Source: an uncultured Methanobrevibacter sp.
GTDB taxonomy: Archaea > Methanobacteriota > Methanobacteria > Methanobacteriales > Methanobacteriaceae
Assembly: GCF_946404245.1 (NCBI RefSeq)
Contig: NZ_CAMJCX010000004.1
Coordinates: 1 to 59,606, forward strand
Direction of reading: 5' to 3'
DNA: 59,606 bases
The notes below the pieces were generated by a model. It saw nothing but the letters and a program-made list of their open reading frames with translations, was not told the origin of the DNA and ran no database searches. The position numbers were made by a program, and so were the translations under genes. The stretch's first letter is position 1; the number at the start of each line of letters is the position of its first letter. Shown here in pieces: positions 34,801 to 43,816 of the stretch.

Positions 34801-35580
34801 ATGAATTTAGAAGGTGTAGAAAAAACCATGCTTTTGACATTGTTTGCAAAAGCAAAGCATTCTCAGCAAAAGAACCATAAATTCTATGATTCAAAAGCAA
34901 TCGAAGTAATTTCAAAAGTCGATTATGATTTCAGCTCAGCTGAAAAGGACAAGCTAATGCAGCTTGGAACCATTGCAAGAACCATCGTATTGGATGAGAT
35001 AGTCGGTGACTATATTAAAGCACATCCAGAATGTACAATCGTCAATATCGCTTCCGGAATGGATACCCGTTTTAACAGACTGGACAACGGAAAAATTAAT
35101 TGGTATAATGTGGATTTAGAAAATTCAGCAAGATACAGATTGCAATACATCGAGGATTCAGAAAGAGTGAAAACACTGGCATATTCTGCAATGGATCCGA
35201 ATTGGGCCAGTGAAATTAAAATAAGAAATGACACCCTTTTTATTGTTGAAGGCCTGACAATGTATCTGAATCAAAAAGATGTTGAAGACATCATAAACAT
35301 CATTGATGCTAACTTTGACAAATGTAGCGTATTTATGGAAATAATGCCTCCAATTTCCGTTAAAAATACAAAGGAAGAATCTGTTGAAGAGACAGACTCC
35401 AAATTCAAATGGGGCGTTGAAAAAGGCAGTGAAATACTCAAATTCAATAATAATTTCAACTGGATTAAAGATGTCAATCTGTTTGACGGAGTTAATGTAT
35501 TCAAGCCGCATTACAGAATAGTCACATGGCTACCATTTTTAAGAAAAAGAATGGATTATATTGCAGTACTTGAAAAATAG
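34801..35580 (+). CDS. LCMT/TcmP-type O-methyltransferase
   Basis: A 259-residue SAM-dependent enzyme of the leucine carboxyl methyltransferase/TcmP family (PF04072). It has the family-type SAM site IASGMDTRFNRLD, then NVDLENSARYR and FIVEGLTMYLNQKDV. Members methylate carboxyl or hydroxyl groups of polyketides or other small acids; here the substrate is unknown. GGAGG lies before the start. A near-identical promoter drives the methyltransferase pair at 35667-36838, so all three probably serve one task. Confidence 0.88.
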   Translation: MNLEGVEKTMLLTLFAKAKHSQQKNHKFYDSKAIEVISKVDYDFSSAEKDKLMQLGTIARTIVLDEIVGDYIKAHPECTIVNIASGMDTRFNRLDNGKINWYNVDLENSARYRLQYIEDSERVKTLAYSAMDPNWASEIKIRNDTLFIVEGLTMYLNQKDVEDIINIIDANFDKCSVFMEIMPPISVKNTKEESVEETDSKFKWGVEKGSEILKFNNNFNWIKDVNLFDGVNVFKPHYRIVTWLPFLRKRMDYIAVLEK

Positions 35581-35596
35581 AGAAATAATATTAGCT

Positions 35597-35629
35597 AGTG
35601 CATCAATCAGTGAATGATTGATTTGCACT
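35597..35629. terminator. long hairpin between convergent methyltransferase units
   Basis: AGTGCATCAATCA pairs with TGATTGA-TT-TGCACT (7+6 bp stem with a 2-base bulge and a 5-base loop). A run of eight A follows, read as T on the minus strand, so it suits both convergent genes. Confidence 0.55.
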
Positions 35630-35666
35630 TGCAAAAAAAAGAATTAAATATTTAACAGTAAAATCA

Positions 35667-36362
35667 CTACTTTCTTGCAACAATCGTCATCCATTCAACC
35701 CACTTGTCTGTAAATGACACATGATCATAATCACCATCAATTGTTTTGGTCTCACCGCCAATTTCCTTAATTGTTTCCTGCTTTTTTCGCCCGTCCCGCA
35801 GGTAAGCTGTAATCTGTGAATAGCCATTATTCTCTAAATATTGACACATTTCCTTATCATTGTATACTGTCATATTTATTAATTTTTCAGATATTTTCAT
35901 CGGAATATTATCTGACCCGTTTGATTCTGTTCCAATTAAAAATATTCCACCAGGTTTTAGAACTCTTTTAACCTCTCCGAAACACTTTTCAATGTTTGGC
36001 CAGAAATAGACTGTTTCAAATGATGTTACAACATCAAATGTTTCATCATCAAAGGGTAGGCTTTGCACATCCCCATGGACAACCTCAACCTTACCGTCAT
36101 ATATCTCCTGCCTGTTGACTTCTCTTGAAACCTTTACGCTGTCCATACTGTAGTCCACACCGTATACCTTTTTTGCATGTTTTGCCATACGGTTGATGTT
36201 TATTCCGCCGCCGCAGCCTATATCTAAAATTACATCATCACCTTTAATGTCCAGATGTTTCAAACCCCATAATGATACCGGAGTATGTTCCTTGTTCATT
36301 GATTTTAACTGAATCTGACCTAATTTTCCCTTAGGTTTTCTCATGTTATCGAATATTCCCAT
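35667..36362 (-). CDS. class I SAM-dependent methyltransferase
   Basis: A 231-residue enzyme with the class I motif ILDIGCGGGININRM (motif I), GVDYSMDSV, a GDVQSLPFDDETFDVV motif and LKPGGIFLIGTE. Such enzymes methylate small molecules (UbiE/Coq5-like region). Its ATG overlaps the stop of the ICMT-like gene (TAATG), so both are translationally coupled. Unknown substrate, but the neighbours suggest modification of one lipid- or prenyl-type compound. Confidence 0.9.
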   Translation of the reverse strand: MGIFDNMRKPKGKLGQIQLKSMNKEHTPVSLWGLKHLDIKGDDVILDIGCGGGININRMAKHAKKVYGVDYSMDSVKVSREVNRQEIYDGKVEVVHGDVQSLPFDDETFDVVTSFETVYFWPNIEKCFGEVKRVLKPGGIFLIGTESNGSDNIPMKISEKLINMTVYNDKEMCQYLENNGYSQITAYLRDGRKKQETIKEIGGETKTIDGDYDHVSFTDKWVEWMTIVARK

Positions 36363-36838
36363 TATCTCACCTTCGGAATGAATCTGTTAACGTTTCTTGA
36401 ATAAATCAAATAATAATCACCATACCATTCAAACAGCCATTTCTCTTCTGTATTTTTTATTACAACTGTCAATATCAGCCAAAAAACAACAGGCAAAAAT
36501 ATTAAAAACAAGTTATCGAAGATTAAAATTGAACCGGTTACCACATATAGGAAAGCAGCATAAATCGGATGTCTGACCTTTGAATATATTCCGGTTGTAA
36601 TCAGTTGATTGTTCCTGATGCCGTCGTCTATTCTTGAATTGACATTGGCAGACAGCCAGAAGATTGTGCCTGTAACGATTAGAACAAACCCTAAAACACT
36701 TAGAATAATCTGATTTGACTTATAAACAGGGATTACATTATGGAAACTCAAAACAAAAAATAATATTGTAATAAGGATTATCATGCCTATCAAATAGGGC
36801 CCAACACCAAAAACCGGCAAATGATTATTTTCACTCAT
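36362..36838 (-). CDS. isoprenylcysteine carboxyl methyltransferase-like membrane protein
   Basis: A 158-residue membrane protein with about four helices, belonging to the ICMT/PEMT superfamily. Signatures are TTGIYSKVRHPIYAAF (SAM-binding RHPxY) and EEKWLFEWYGDYYLIYSRNV near the end. It methylates a lipid-soluble substrate at the membrane. No ribosome site is present and the TATA box is about 23-30 bases from the ATG, so the message is probably leaderless. First gene of a two-gene unit. Confidence 0.85.
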   Translation of the reverse strand: MSENNHLPVFGVGPYLIGMIILITILFFVLSFHNVIPVYKSNQIILSVLGFVLIVTGTIFWLSANVNSRIDDGIRNNQLITTGIYSKVRHPIYAAFLYVVTGSILIFDNLFLIFLPVVFWLILTVVIKNTEEKWLFEWYGDYYLIYSRNVNRFIPKVR

Positions 36839-36858
36839 GCTTATTATTATATTAAAAA

Positions 36859-36891
36859 TGCTATAAATATTTTGGTATGCCTAAATTTATT
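36859..36891 (-). promoter_or_regulatory. promoter of the ICMT/methyltransferase unit with shared element
   Basis: Read on the minus strand: AATAAATTTAGG, GCATACC, then TATA element ATTTATAG (complement of 36861-36868), positioned 23 bases before the ATG. The first twelve bases are identical to the promoter of the LCMT-like gene at 34718-34750, which points to one shared activator or repressor. Confidence 0.6.
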
Positions 36892-37013
36892 CAATATAAT
36901 CCAATGAAAATTAATGGAAATAAAAGTTAAAAAAAATAGAAAAAAATACTTAAATAAACAATAAGCAATATATATTGATTTTTTTAAACAAAATAGTCCT
37001 ATAAATGACTAAT

Positions 37014-37031
37014 TAGTTTAGTAGTAAACTA
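37014..37031. promoter_or_regulatory. inverted repeat upstream of the second MarR gene
   Basis: TAGTTTA-GTAG-TAAACTA is a perfect 7-bp inverted repeat 85 bases before the marR ATG, beside possible TATA elements (TTTATAAAA near 37043, AATATATAA near 37075). It may be the binding site of that regulator. Confidence 0.4.
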
Positions 37032-37115
37032 TATACAATTATTTTATAAAATAAAGCTTATTTAGTGGAAAAAAATATATAATAAATACAAATATAATAT
37101 ATTTAGGGTGAAAAC

Positions 37116-37565
37116 ATGAAGTTTAAAAGAGTAGTTGAATATCATGGATATGACCGATTTGTCGAAATTGTATATACCCTCCACAAAAATACCAAGATAT
37201 ATTTAAACAGAACACTTTCACAATACAATTTAACTGCATTGCAAGCACTATGCATGTTAATTATGGATGAACAACACGACATAAGTCAACAGGAGTTAGC
37301 AGACCTGCTATTTTTAACAAAAAGTGCTGTGACTCAAGTGACGAAAAAATTAGAAGACGAGGAATATATCACCAAGACAAAATCCAAAACCGACGGACGT
37401 CAATACGTATTAAATTTGACTAAAAAGGGAAAAGCCATCATTCCAAAATTAGAAAACATTTTAAAAGAATGGGAGGAATCCATTGGAATTGATAAAGCAG
37501 ATAACGATTTTATAGAAAATATAACAGAACTTGCTGACAATTCAATAGAGCTAAATAAGAAATAG
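37116..37565 (+). CDS. MarR family transcriptional regulator, second
   Basis: A 149-residue winged-helix protein. The helix-turn-helix is ISQQELADLLFLTKSAVTQVTKKLEDEEYI, with the wing KTDGRQYVLNLT following. GGGTGA precedes the start. It stands alone between the methyltransferase unit (divergent) and the convergent NhaC gene. A TAGTTTA-TAAACTA repeat upstream may be its operator. The promoters of the methyltransferases contain a different element, so any link between them is untested. Confidence 0.9.
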   Translation: MKFKRVVEYHGYDRFVEIVYTLHKNTKIYLNRTLSQYNLTALQALCMLIMDEQHDISQQELADLLFLTKSAVTQVTKKLEDEEYITKTKSKTDGRQYVLNLTKKGKAIIPKLENILKEWEESIGIDKADNDFIENITELADNSIELNKK

Positions 37566-37606
37566 ATCATTAATCGAAAATTTTAAAAAAAAAAAGAAAA
37601 ATGAAG

Positions 37607-39340
37607 TTATGAAGAGGATTCTTCCTCAACTTCATCAAAGTCTACTTTTTCACCGAGTACTCTAAGACCAATAAACATTACAACTATACCGATAGGGATA
37701 CAGATGTACCAAGGCACTCCCATACCTGCTGGGATGTAACCAAACACTACTGCTACTATTGCAACAAAGATTGCATAGTAAATTTGTGTTTGAACGTGGT
37801 CTATGTGGTTACAGCTTGTTCCCATAGATGAAAGAATTGTTGTATCTGAAATTGGGGAACAGTGATCACCGAAAATAGCTCCGGTAAGTACTCCACTGGT
37901 ACATACGACTGTGAAACTCATGTCACCTGAACTTACTGCCCAACCTAAAGGAATTGCTAAAGGCATTAAGATACTCATTGTACCGTATGCAGTACCTGTT
38001 GCAAAGGAAATCAATGCTCCTAAAATGAAAATCAATGCAGGAACGATAAACTGAGGCAATGTTCCGCTTAAAACACCTACAAGATAATCTGCAGTACCGA
38101 TTTCACCGATAACTCCACCTAATGACCAAGCCAGAAGCAAGATTACACCAGTGATAACAATGGTTTTCATACCTCCAATCCATTCGGAGATTGCATCCTC
38201 GATAGATAGGATTTTTTCACCGACAGCCATTACAATAGCTACAATGGAAGCGAGAAGTGCTGCTTGGAAAAGTGCAACAGATGCATCTGATGCTGCTAAT
38301 GCTTCAAAGATACCGTTAAATGATAAAGGTGCTGTTTTCATCAAGGTGATGAGAGCTTGATCTTCTCCGCCTAAAATGGTTGTGTATCCGCTCCAGTAGA
38401 ATGCTACAAGTGCACCTATAATTAAGGTAGCAATAGGAATGATAGCATTCCATATGGATAATTTAATTCCTTCAACCGGTTTAACGTCATCAAAACCAGG
38501 TGCTTCAGCAACTTTTGGAATTTCAGTTCTTTTACGAGCTTCTTGTTCTGCTTTTTTCATTGGACCGAATTCATATAATGTTAATGCGGAAATCACAATG
38601 AAAATTAAAATGAAAATGTTATAGAACCTGTAAGGAATTGTTTGTAAAAATATTCCGAAACCAGTAGCATTGCTTACACCGACAGATTGGAAACCAGCAG
38701 CAATTAAACTGATTTCTAAACCAATCCAGGTAGAAATGATTGCTATACCAGCTACAGGAGCAGCAGTTGCGTCAACTACAAATGCTAATTTTTCTCTGGA
38801 TACTTTGAGTTTGTCCATAACAGGTCTCATGATAGGACCGACAATTAATGAGTTTGCGTAATCATCGAAGAATACACATAATCCTAAAATCCAAGTAAAT
38901 AATTGTGCTTTACGAGGAGTGTCTGCTCTTTTAGCGAATGCATCAGCAAGAGCTTTTGCTCCACCCATTTTTGTAATTAACTGAATTACACCTCCAATAA
39001 GTAAACATTGAAGGATGATACCTGCATTCCAAGGATCAGCCATACAAGAAATAACCTGTGAGCCTAACTGTAAGAATGCATTGACTATTGTGGAAACAAT
39101 GTTTAAATCGTTTACACATAACATGAATTCCCCTACAAATACCCCAACAAACAAAGATAAAATTGTTTCTTTTGTAATGAACGCTAAACCAATAGCAACA
39201 AGTGGCGGTATTAGTGTTAAGACACCAAAACGAACAGAATTATCTGCACCTGCTGGTGTAGAAGAAATCCACAAGGATAATATAAAAAGAGCTATAATAG
39301 TTACAGCTGTTATTAAACCTATACGTACATTTCTATTCAT
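37607..39340 (-). CDS. nhaC: NhaC-family Na+/H+ antiporter
   Basis: A 577-residue membrane protein with about 12-13 helices and the NhaC motifs FDDYANSLIVGPIMRPV and the DHCSPISDTTILSS loop in the C-terminal half. It exchanges sodium (or another cation/organic solute) for protons, helping sodium balance in a methanogen whose ATP synthesis relies on ion gradients. The ATG at 39340 follows GGTGTGAT; twenty further upstream residues are rejected. Relatives also carry malate/lactate or amino acid exchange, so cation choice is inferred. Confidence 0.88.
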   Translation of the reverse strand: MNRNVRIGLITAVTIIALFILSLWISSTPAGADNSVRFGVLTLIPPLVAIGLAFITKETILSLFVGVFVGEFMLCVNDLNIVSTIVNAFLQLGSQVISCMADPWNAGIILQCLLIGGVIQLITKMGGAKALADAFAKRADTPRKAQLFTWILGLCVFFDDYANSLIVGPIMRPVMDKLKVSREKLAFVVDATAAPVAGIAIISTWIGLEISLIAAGFQSVGVSNATGFGIFLQTIPYRFYNIFILIFIVISALTLYEFGPMKKAEQEARKRTEIPKVAEAPGFDDVKPVEGIKLSIWNAIIPIATLIIGALVAFYWSGYTTILGGEDQALITLMKTAPLSFNGIFEALAASDASVALFQAALLASIVAIVMAVGEKILSIEDAISEWIGGMKTIVITGVILLLAWSLGGVIGEIGTADYLVGVLSGTLPQFIVPALIFILGALISFATGTAYGTMSILMPLAIPLGWAVSSGDMSFTVVCTSGVLTGAIFGDHCSPISDTTILSSMGTSCNHIDHVQTQIYYAIFVAIVAVVFGYIPAGMGVPWYICIPIGIVVMFIGLRVLGEKVDFDEVEEESSS

Positions 39341-39564
39341 AATCACACCATTTTTCCTATATTTCCAATAATTCATGAACAAATATATAATTTTTAACAA
39401 TAATTATTGATTCTATCATTTTTTGAATGATATAATATGTTTAAAATTGTTAAAATCTTAATATATTGAATTATATAATATTATTTTGTACTTTTTTTAA
39501 TATAAAAGTATACTATTGAAATGTATGCTAATCATTAAATAGTTTAAATTAAATATCAATACAT

Positions 39565-40101
39565 ATGGACGCAACAATGAAAAAACTTTATGCATTATTG
39601 ATAATTTTAATAGTTGCCTATGTAGGCATCAATTTTTTTGCAGGCAATATCAATTTTATTGGAGGCAATGAAACAACCGCAATTGATAATGCAAATAGCG
39701 GAAATCAGGGAAACGGCAGTTTTCCACAATTGCAAAACTTTACCCAAAACAAGATTAACGATTCTGCTGTAAGTTATCAAGATTCAAATTACAATATGAC
39801 AATCCATACCCAAATGCTGGATAACAATAACAACATATCCGACATTGTTAAAGGCTTGGACCAAAGCAAATACACATCAAGTCAAACTATTGACCAGAAT
39901 GGAGTTACAACATATTTCTTCTACAGTGAAGGCTCCGAAACATATGGCGCAGACATATTCTTCAACAAAAACAATCAGAACTATATGATTTCAGGCAGCA
40001 ATATCACTTATGAAAACAGTGACTACTTCATCAATCATTGTAAAAATATTATTGATTCCATAAGTTCAAATCAAGACTCCAACGGTTTAAGTAGATGGTA
40101 A
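39565..40101 (+). CDS. membrane-anchored surface protein of unknown function
   Basis: A 178-residue protein with one N-terminal membrane segment (about residues 7-25) and an Asn/Ser/Gln-rich outside part (residues 30-178) with NGVTTYFFYSEGSETYGAD. It is composed like surface lipoproteins of Methanobrevibacter but has no lipobox. Function unknown. It ends at a palindromic terminator shared with the convergent GNAT/zinc-ribbon gene. Confidence 0.6.
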   Translation: MDATMKKLYALLIILIVAYVGINFFAGNINFIGGNETTAIDNANSGNQGNGSFPQLQNFTQNKINDSAVSYQDSNYNMTIHTQMLDNNNNISDIVKGLDQSKYTSSQTIDQNGVTTYFFYSEGSETYGADIFFNKNNQNYMISGSNITYENSDYFINHCKNIIDSISSNQDSNGLSRW

Positions 40102-40116
40102 TTACCTAATTGCCAT
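40095..40116. terminator. palindrome between convergent genes
   Basis: ATGGTAATTA-CC-TAATTGCCAT forms a 22-bp inverted repeat (one G:T mismatch) over both stop codons, which are five bases apart. Confidence 0.5.
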
Positions 40117-41545
40117 TTATAACTTCTTTTTTTAGCTCCAAAGCTTCCTCATCATCAAACTGATCAAGATATTTCAGAACTATTTCTTTTCCGTCAAGTT
40201 CACTGTGTGACAGGAAAAACTTCTCGAAGTCAGTGTAATCAAACAGATTCAATTCGTATTTTTCAAAGAAATGAAGTGGGTGGGTATTTAAAAATTCATA
40301 ACCTTTCTCAGTAATCCGGTTTTCAGAAAAATAATTATTTTCCAGCAGATAGTCCTTCAACAAATCCCATTCGACATTATATGCTTTTTCACAGGTTATT
40401 ATTGAGTAATCCAGTTTGATGCCTTCAGAGATCAATTTTAAAAATTTGTAAGCCACATAACTGATATCTTCAACAAAGTCCCCCTCATCGCCAAATGTAT
40501 TCAAAAGACTGTCAAAGATTTCTTCTCCGTCATAATGCAAATTTATTCCGCAGAAATGGCAGAACTTGTCATGCCCGTCTATCGGCATATTGCAGTAGGG
40601 GCATACATCACTATGGGACTTGATGCTAATGGCCTTATTTTCGTCAAATAAATATGCAAGTCTTATGAGCAAGGACTCATTTAATATCATCCCCGCTTCA
40701 TATTCTTCAACCATCTGCTTTTTAATCTCAATTGCCCTTTCATGAGTTACATGTGCATCTTCAATTAGGGAAAGAATGTACGGTGAGAAGTTGTCCTCAT
40801 CTCCGACAACCTCCTCAAGAGTATATGATTTTATAGGAAGACTATCCTCAAGCTGTGAAATCTCCCTCATTATCTCCACATCATTATTCTGGAAAAACTC
40901 CTTAATTTCGGTGAAGTAACCGTCATCAATTTCATTCCTATAAGTCAGGCAATCATAATGAATTATATCATAATTCAATGGAGAGCTATAAGCGAGAATG
41001 CCATTTTCAATGTCAAGGAAATGAATGCTTGCAGAGATGTTCAGGTCATAGAAATGTGTGGAAAGCTCCTCTTTTTGATAATCGCCATTTGATTCCACAT
41101 GGTCTCCGGGAACAATGAACTCTATGGAACTTGCAACGATATTTTCACTGATTTTTTTAGCAAAACCATATTTGACAAGCAATTCAACTACCAGATGAGT
41201 CGGTTCAATGATGCTTGGCTTATTGTATTCCATCATTGTTTTTTGAAGTTCCTGGCAAAATAAGTGATTTCCCCTGAATTCGGGAAGAACATATACGTTA
41301 TTTAAAGCAGCGGTGATGAATTCGGATGAAAAATCATATGAGCAAAATCCTACAACATTGCCTTCAAAAATCAGTTCCTTAAACAGGTTGCAAGTCTGGC
41401 CCTTGAGGATTATACCCTCGTTTTGGATTTCCTCCAAAATATAATCGTAATGCTTATTTAAAATGTCCATTACGTCAAAGGAACTTTCACTTAAAAAAAC
41501 CTTTTGTGTATTGTCATCTCTAATAATCAATTCACTATTGCTCAT
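40106..41545 (-). CDS. GNAT-like acetyltransferase with zinc ribbon
   Basis: A 479-residue multidomain protein. Residues 50-140 are GNAT-like (acetyl-CoA-type loop PEFRGNHLFCQEL near 88-100). Residues 315-332 are a four-Cys zinc ribbon (C315, C318, C329, C332). The rest is helical and not recognised. It could acetylate a protein or tRNA, with the ribbon for binding. The combination is unusual. It is a single gene divergent from the ketopantoate reductase-like gene. Confidence 0.65.
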   Translation of the reverse strand: MSNSELIIRDDNTQKVFLSESSFDVMDILNKHYDYILEEIQNEGIILKGQTCNLFKELIFEGNVVGFCSYDFSSEFITAALNNVYVLPEFRGNHLFCQELQKTMMEYNKPSIIEPTHLVVELLVKYGFAKKISENIVASSIEFIVPGDHVESNGDYQKEELSTHFYDLNISASIHFLDIENGILAYSSPLNYDIIHYDCLTYRNEIDDGYFTEIKEFFQNNDVEIMREISQLEDSLPIKSYTLEEVVGDEDNFSPYILSLIEDAHVTHERAIEIKKQMVEEYEAGMILNESLLIRLAYLFDENKAISIKSHSDVCPYCNMPIDGHDKFCHFCGINLHYDGEEIFDSLLNTFGDEGDFVEDISYVAYKFLKLISEGIKLDYSIITCEKAYNVEWDLLKDYLLENNYFSENRITEKGYEFLNTHPLHFFEKYELNLFDYTDFEKFFLSHSELDGKEIVLKYLDQFDDEEALELKKEVINGN

Positions 41546-41729
41546 TTAATATTCCTCATCAATAATTAAAGTTATATTAAATTTAATTATATATAAATTA
41601 ATCTATTTTAAGGGCTTTTTTAGTCATAACTAATAATTAGTATTTAGTTTTAACTAAAAAAAGAACATATAAAGCTAAAATTTAGGAACAACAAAAAAAT
41701 ACATTAATAACAAAATCAAAATTATAATC

Positions 41730-42680
41730 ATGAATGTTTTAGTTATCGGTGCAGGGGCTGTAGGAATAGGGCTTGCAGCATCAATGTTATCACAAAATGC
41801 AAAAGTGTCTCTGTTTGCAAGAGGTGAAACCGCAAGAGCAATCAAGGAAAACGGAATCGAAAGATGCGGACTGTTTGAGCACTACTCATTTGGCAAAGAT
41901 GAAGTTACTGTATATGAATCATATGGAGACATTCCAAAAGATGCCTTCGAATATGTTTTCATAACCTCAAAGACCACAGCAAATGACGACATTTCCAAAA
42001 ACCTAAATGAAAACAGACAAATCCTAAAGGACAATTTCAAGATAATCATTTTCCAAAACGGATTCGGAAACGATGAGGCATACCTGAGATTCTTCGACAA
42101 AACAGAGGTGTTTTCAGCACGTCTCATTACCGGTTTTGCACGTCCAAAAAGGCATGTCAGTGAAGTTACCGTATATACCGAACCTATCCTAATCGGATCA
42201 CTTCAAAATCAGGACCCCTCTGATTTAAAGCCAATTGCAGACATGATAACCGCTTCAGGAATCAATTGTGAGCTGACCGATGAGGTTGACAAATACCTAT
42301 GGGCCAAGATGCTCTACAACTGTGCATTAAATCCACTGGGGGCAATTCTTGATGTCACATATGGCAAACTCACGGAAAACGAGTATACGATAGAAATCAT
42401 GAACAAAATCCTAGACGAGATTTTTGAAGTCTTAAAAGCAAGTGAATATGAAACACTTTGGGACAATTCAGATGAATACAAGGACATATTCTATTCAAAA
42501 CTGGTTCCGGACACTTATAATCACTACTCATCAACACACCACGACATTAAGATGAAAATCAAAACGGAAATTGACTCACTGACCGGCAAGGTAATTGAGT
42601 TAGGTGAGAGAAATAATGTTGATGTAAGCACAAATAAGATTATCTATAACCTTATAAAATCTATAGAAAGTGATTTTTAA
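41730..42680 (+). CDS. ketopantoate reductase-like oxidoreductase
   Basis: A 316-residue NAD(P)-dependent enzyme of the ApbA/PanE family. The nucleotide fold is GAGAVGIGLA at 7-16, the catalytic Lys region DKYLWAKMLYNCALNPLGA and the substrate loop with ARLITGFARP. It would reduce ketopantoate to pantoate, upstream of pantoate kinase (58499-59344) in the archaeal CoA pathway. The family also contains enzymes acting on other 2-oxo acids, so the exact substrate is an inference. Confidence 0.85.
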   Translation: MNVLVIGAGAVGIGLAASMLSQNAKVSLFARGETARAIKENGIERCGLFEHYSFGKDEVTVYESYGDIPKDAFEYVFITSKTTANDDISKNLNENRQILKDNFKIIIFQNGFGNDEAYLRFFDKTEVFSARLITGFARPKRHVSEVTVYTEPILIGSLQNQDPSDLKPIADMITASGINCELTDEVDKYLWAKMLYNCALNPLGAILDVTYGKLTENEYTIEIMNKILDEIFEVLKASEYETLWDNSDEYKDIFYSKLVPDTYNHYSSTHHDIKMKIKTEIDSLTGKVIELGERNNVDVSTNKIIYNLIKSIESDF

Positions 42681-42698
42681 TCAAAAATAAACTAAAAC

Positions 42699-42769
42699 TT
42701 TATATATGTTGAAAAACTAAATAGTATTGTTCATATTGTTATATACTATTTTTTTATAATATGAACAAT
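42699..42769 (+). promoter_or_regulatory. promoter and 5' hairpin leader of the SseB-like operon
   Basis: TATA element TTTATATAT starts at 42699. The predicted start near 42726 coincides with a 12-bp inverted repeat, ATTGTTCATATT (42726-42737) and AATATGAACAAT (42758-42769), with a 20-base loop. So the message would begin with a long hairpin. A perfect GGTGAT ribosome site follows at once (42770-42775). Confidence 0.55.
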
Positions 42770-42782
42770 GGTGATGGTTGAA

Positions 42783-42818
42783 ATGAGCATTCGTTTGTAT
42801 TCCTTTAGTGGTGTTTAG
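42783..42818 (+). CDS. 11-residue mini-ORF in the leader
   Basis: ATG at 42783, eleven codons (MSIRLYSFSGV), TAG at 42816. It has the strongest ribosome site in the region, GGTGAT seven bases upstream, and ends 64 bases before the first SseB-like start codon. A leader peptide that tunes downstream translation is the natural idea; conservation is unknown. The frame is seen; that it is translated is inference. Confidence 0.35.
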   Translation: MSIRLYSFSGV

Positions 42819-42882
42819 GAAGAGAATGTTCATTTGTTTTTAAAAACTTATTTTTATTGAAATTATTTTTTACGTGATTATT

Positions 42883-43371
42883 ATGAGCGAATTAAAAGAA
42901 TTAATAGAAAAATTTATAGAACTTGACGATGATTTAAACGAAAAAATCGAAAATTACCTTGAAAGCCATGACGATATCGATGAAGCTTTCGAAAATGACA
43001 ACGAAGAGCAAATCGAAGAGTTAGGCGAGCTTTATCACGAAATCGAACACATGGTTTTCCACGAAGAGTTCATCATCGTTTCAAATGCAAGCAGTGAAGA
43101 AAAAGAAGTTGTTGCTTTAATCATCAGTGATGAAGATGAAGAAGCAGAAGAATTTGTAATTCCTGCATTTACAGATGAAAAAGAAGCTGAAATAGCTATT
43201 GAAACATTCAAGGAACAATTTGAAGAAAATGAATTTACCTGTGATAAAAAAACCGGAAGCGAAATTGTAGCAGATCACTCAGAAGATGAAGATTTCATTG
43301 GTCTTGCAATCAACGCTCCACAATGGGACTTTGTCATAGGTAGTGAAGAAGTTCACGAATGCCACGATTAA
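42883..43371 (+). CDS. SseB-like small acidic protein 1
   Basis: A 162-residue very acidic protein. The N-terminal third is a charged helix pair. Residues about 60-160 fit the SseB N-terminal domain: EEFIIVSNAS, EEFVIPAFTDEKEAEIAIE, then GLAINAPQWDFV. SseB-type domains are linked to secretion chaperones in bacteria but have no known archaeal role. The ATG at 42883 follows a GTGAT-N4 site; the GTG nine bases earlier is part of that site. First of three coupled genes. Confidence 0.65.
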   Translation: MSELKELIEKFIELDDDLNEKIENYLESHDDIDEAFENDNEEQIEELGELYHEIEHMVFHEEFIIVSNASSEEKEVVALIISDEDEEAEEFVIPAFTDEKEAEIAIETFKEQFEENEFTCDKKTGSEIVADHSEDEDFIGLAINAPQWDFVIGSEEVHECHD

Positions 43372-43372
43372 A

Positions 43373-43816
43373 ATGAATCCAAAAGATTTTGAAGATTATC
43401 AAAAAAATAATGTCAAGGCTTCAAAAAGCCAGCTTAAAGAGTATATTCAAGTTTATGCAGACATGGTCAAAAAGCTTAAAAATGAAGATGCTCTTGAGCT
43501 TGAAGCCGTCAAGAACAACATCCTGAAAACATATCCTGAAGAGATATACTTTACATTGGTTGATGAAGCTGAAAACCCTGTGAAATTAATTATTAAAGAA
43601 CCAAATAAAGAGTATATCATTCCTGTTTTCACTGACATCCGAGAATATGCAGTTGGAAGTGCAAAGATTTCCAAACTGTTTTTAGACAAGCTTGAAATGA
43701 AGGTTGTAAGTCCGGATGACATTTCAGAAATGGCAGAGGAAGATGAATATTTCCAGGGATTTGTTATAAATCCCCACTCACAGAACTTTAATATGGATAG
43801 GAACGGGAGCTTTTAG
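43373..43816 (+). CDS. SseB-like small protein 2
   Basis: A 147-residue paralog with the same core: EIYFTLVDEA, EYIIPVFTDIREYAVGSAK and FQGFVINPHSQNF. The N-terminal half is a helical arm (FEDYQKNNVKASKSQLKEYI). Its ATG comes one base after the stop of protein 1, so translation is coupled. Function unknown. Confidence 0.65.
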   Translation: MNPKDFEDYQKNNVKASKSQLKEYIQVYADMVKKLKNEDALELEAVKNNILKTYPEEIYFTLVDEAENPVKLIIKEPNKEYIIPVFTDIREYAVGSAKISKLFLDKLEMKVVSPDDISEMAEEDEYFQGFVINPHSQNFNMDRNGSF

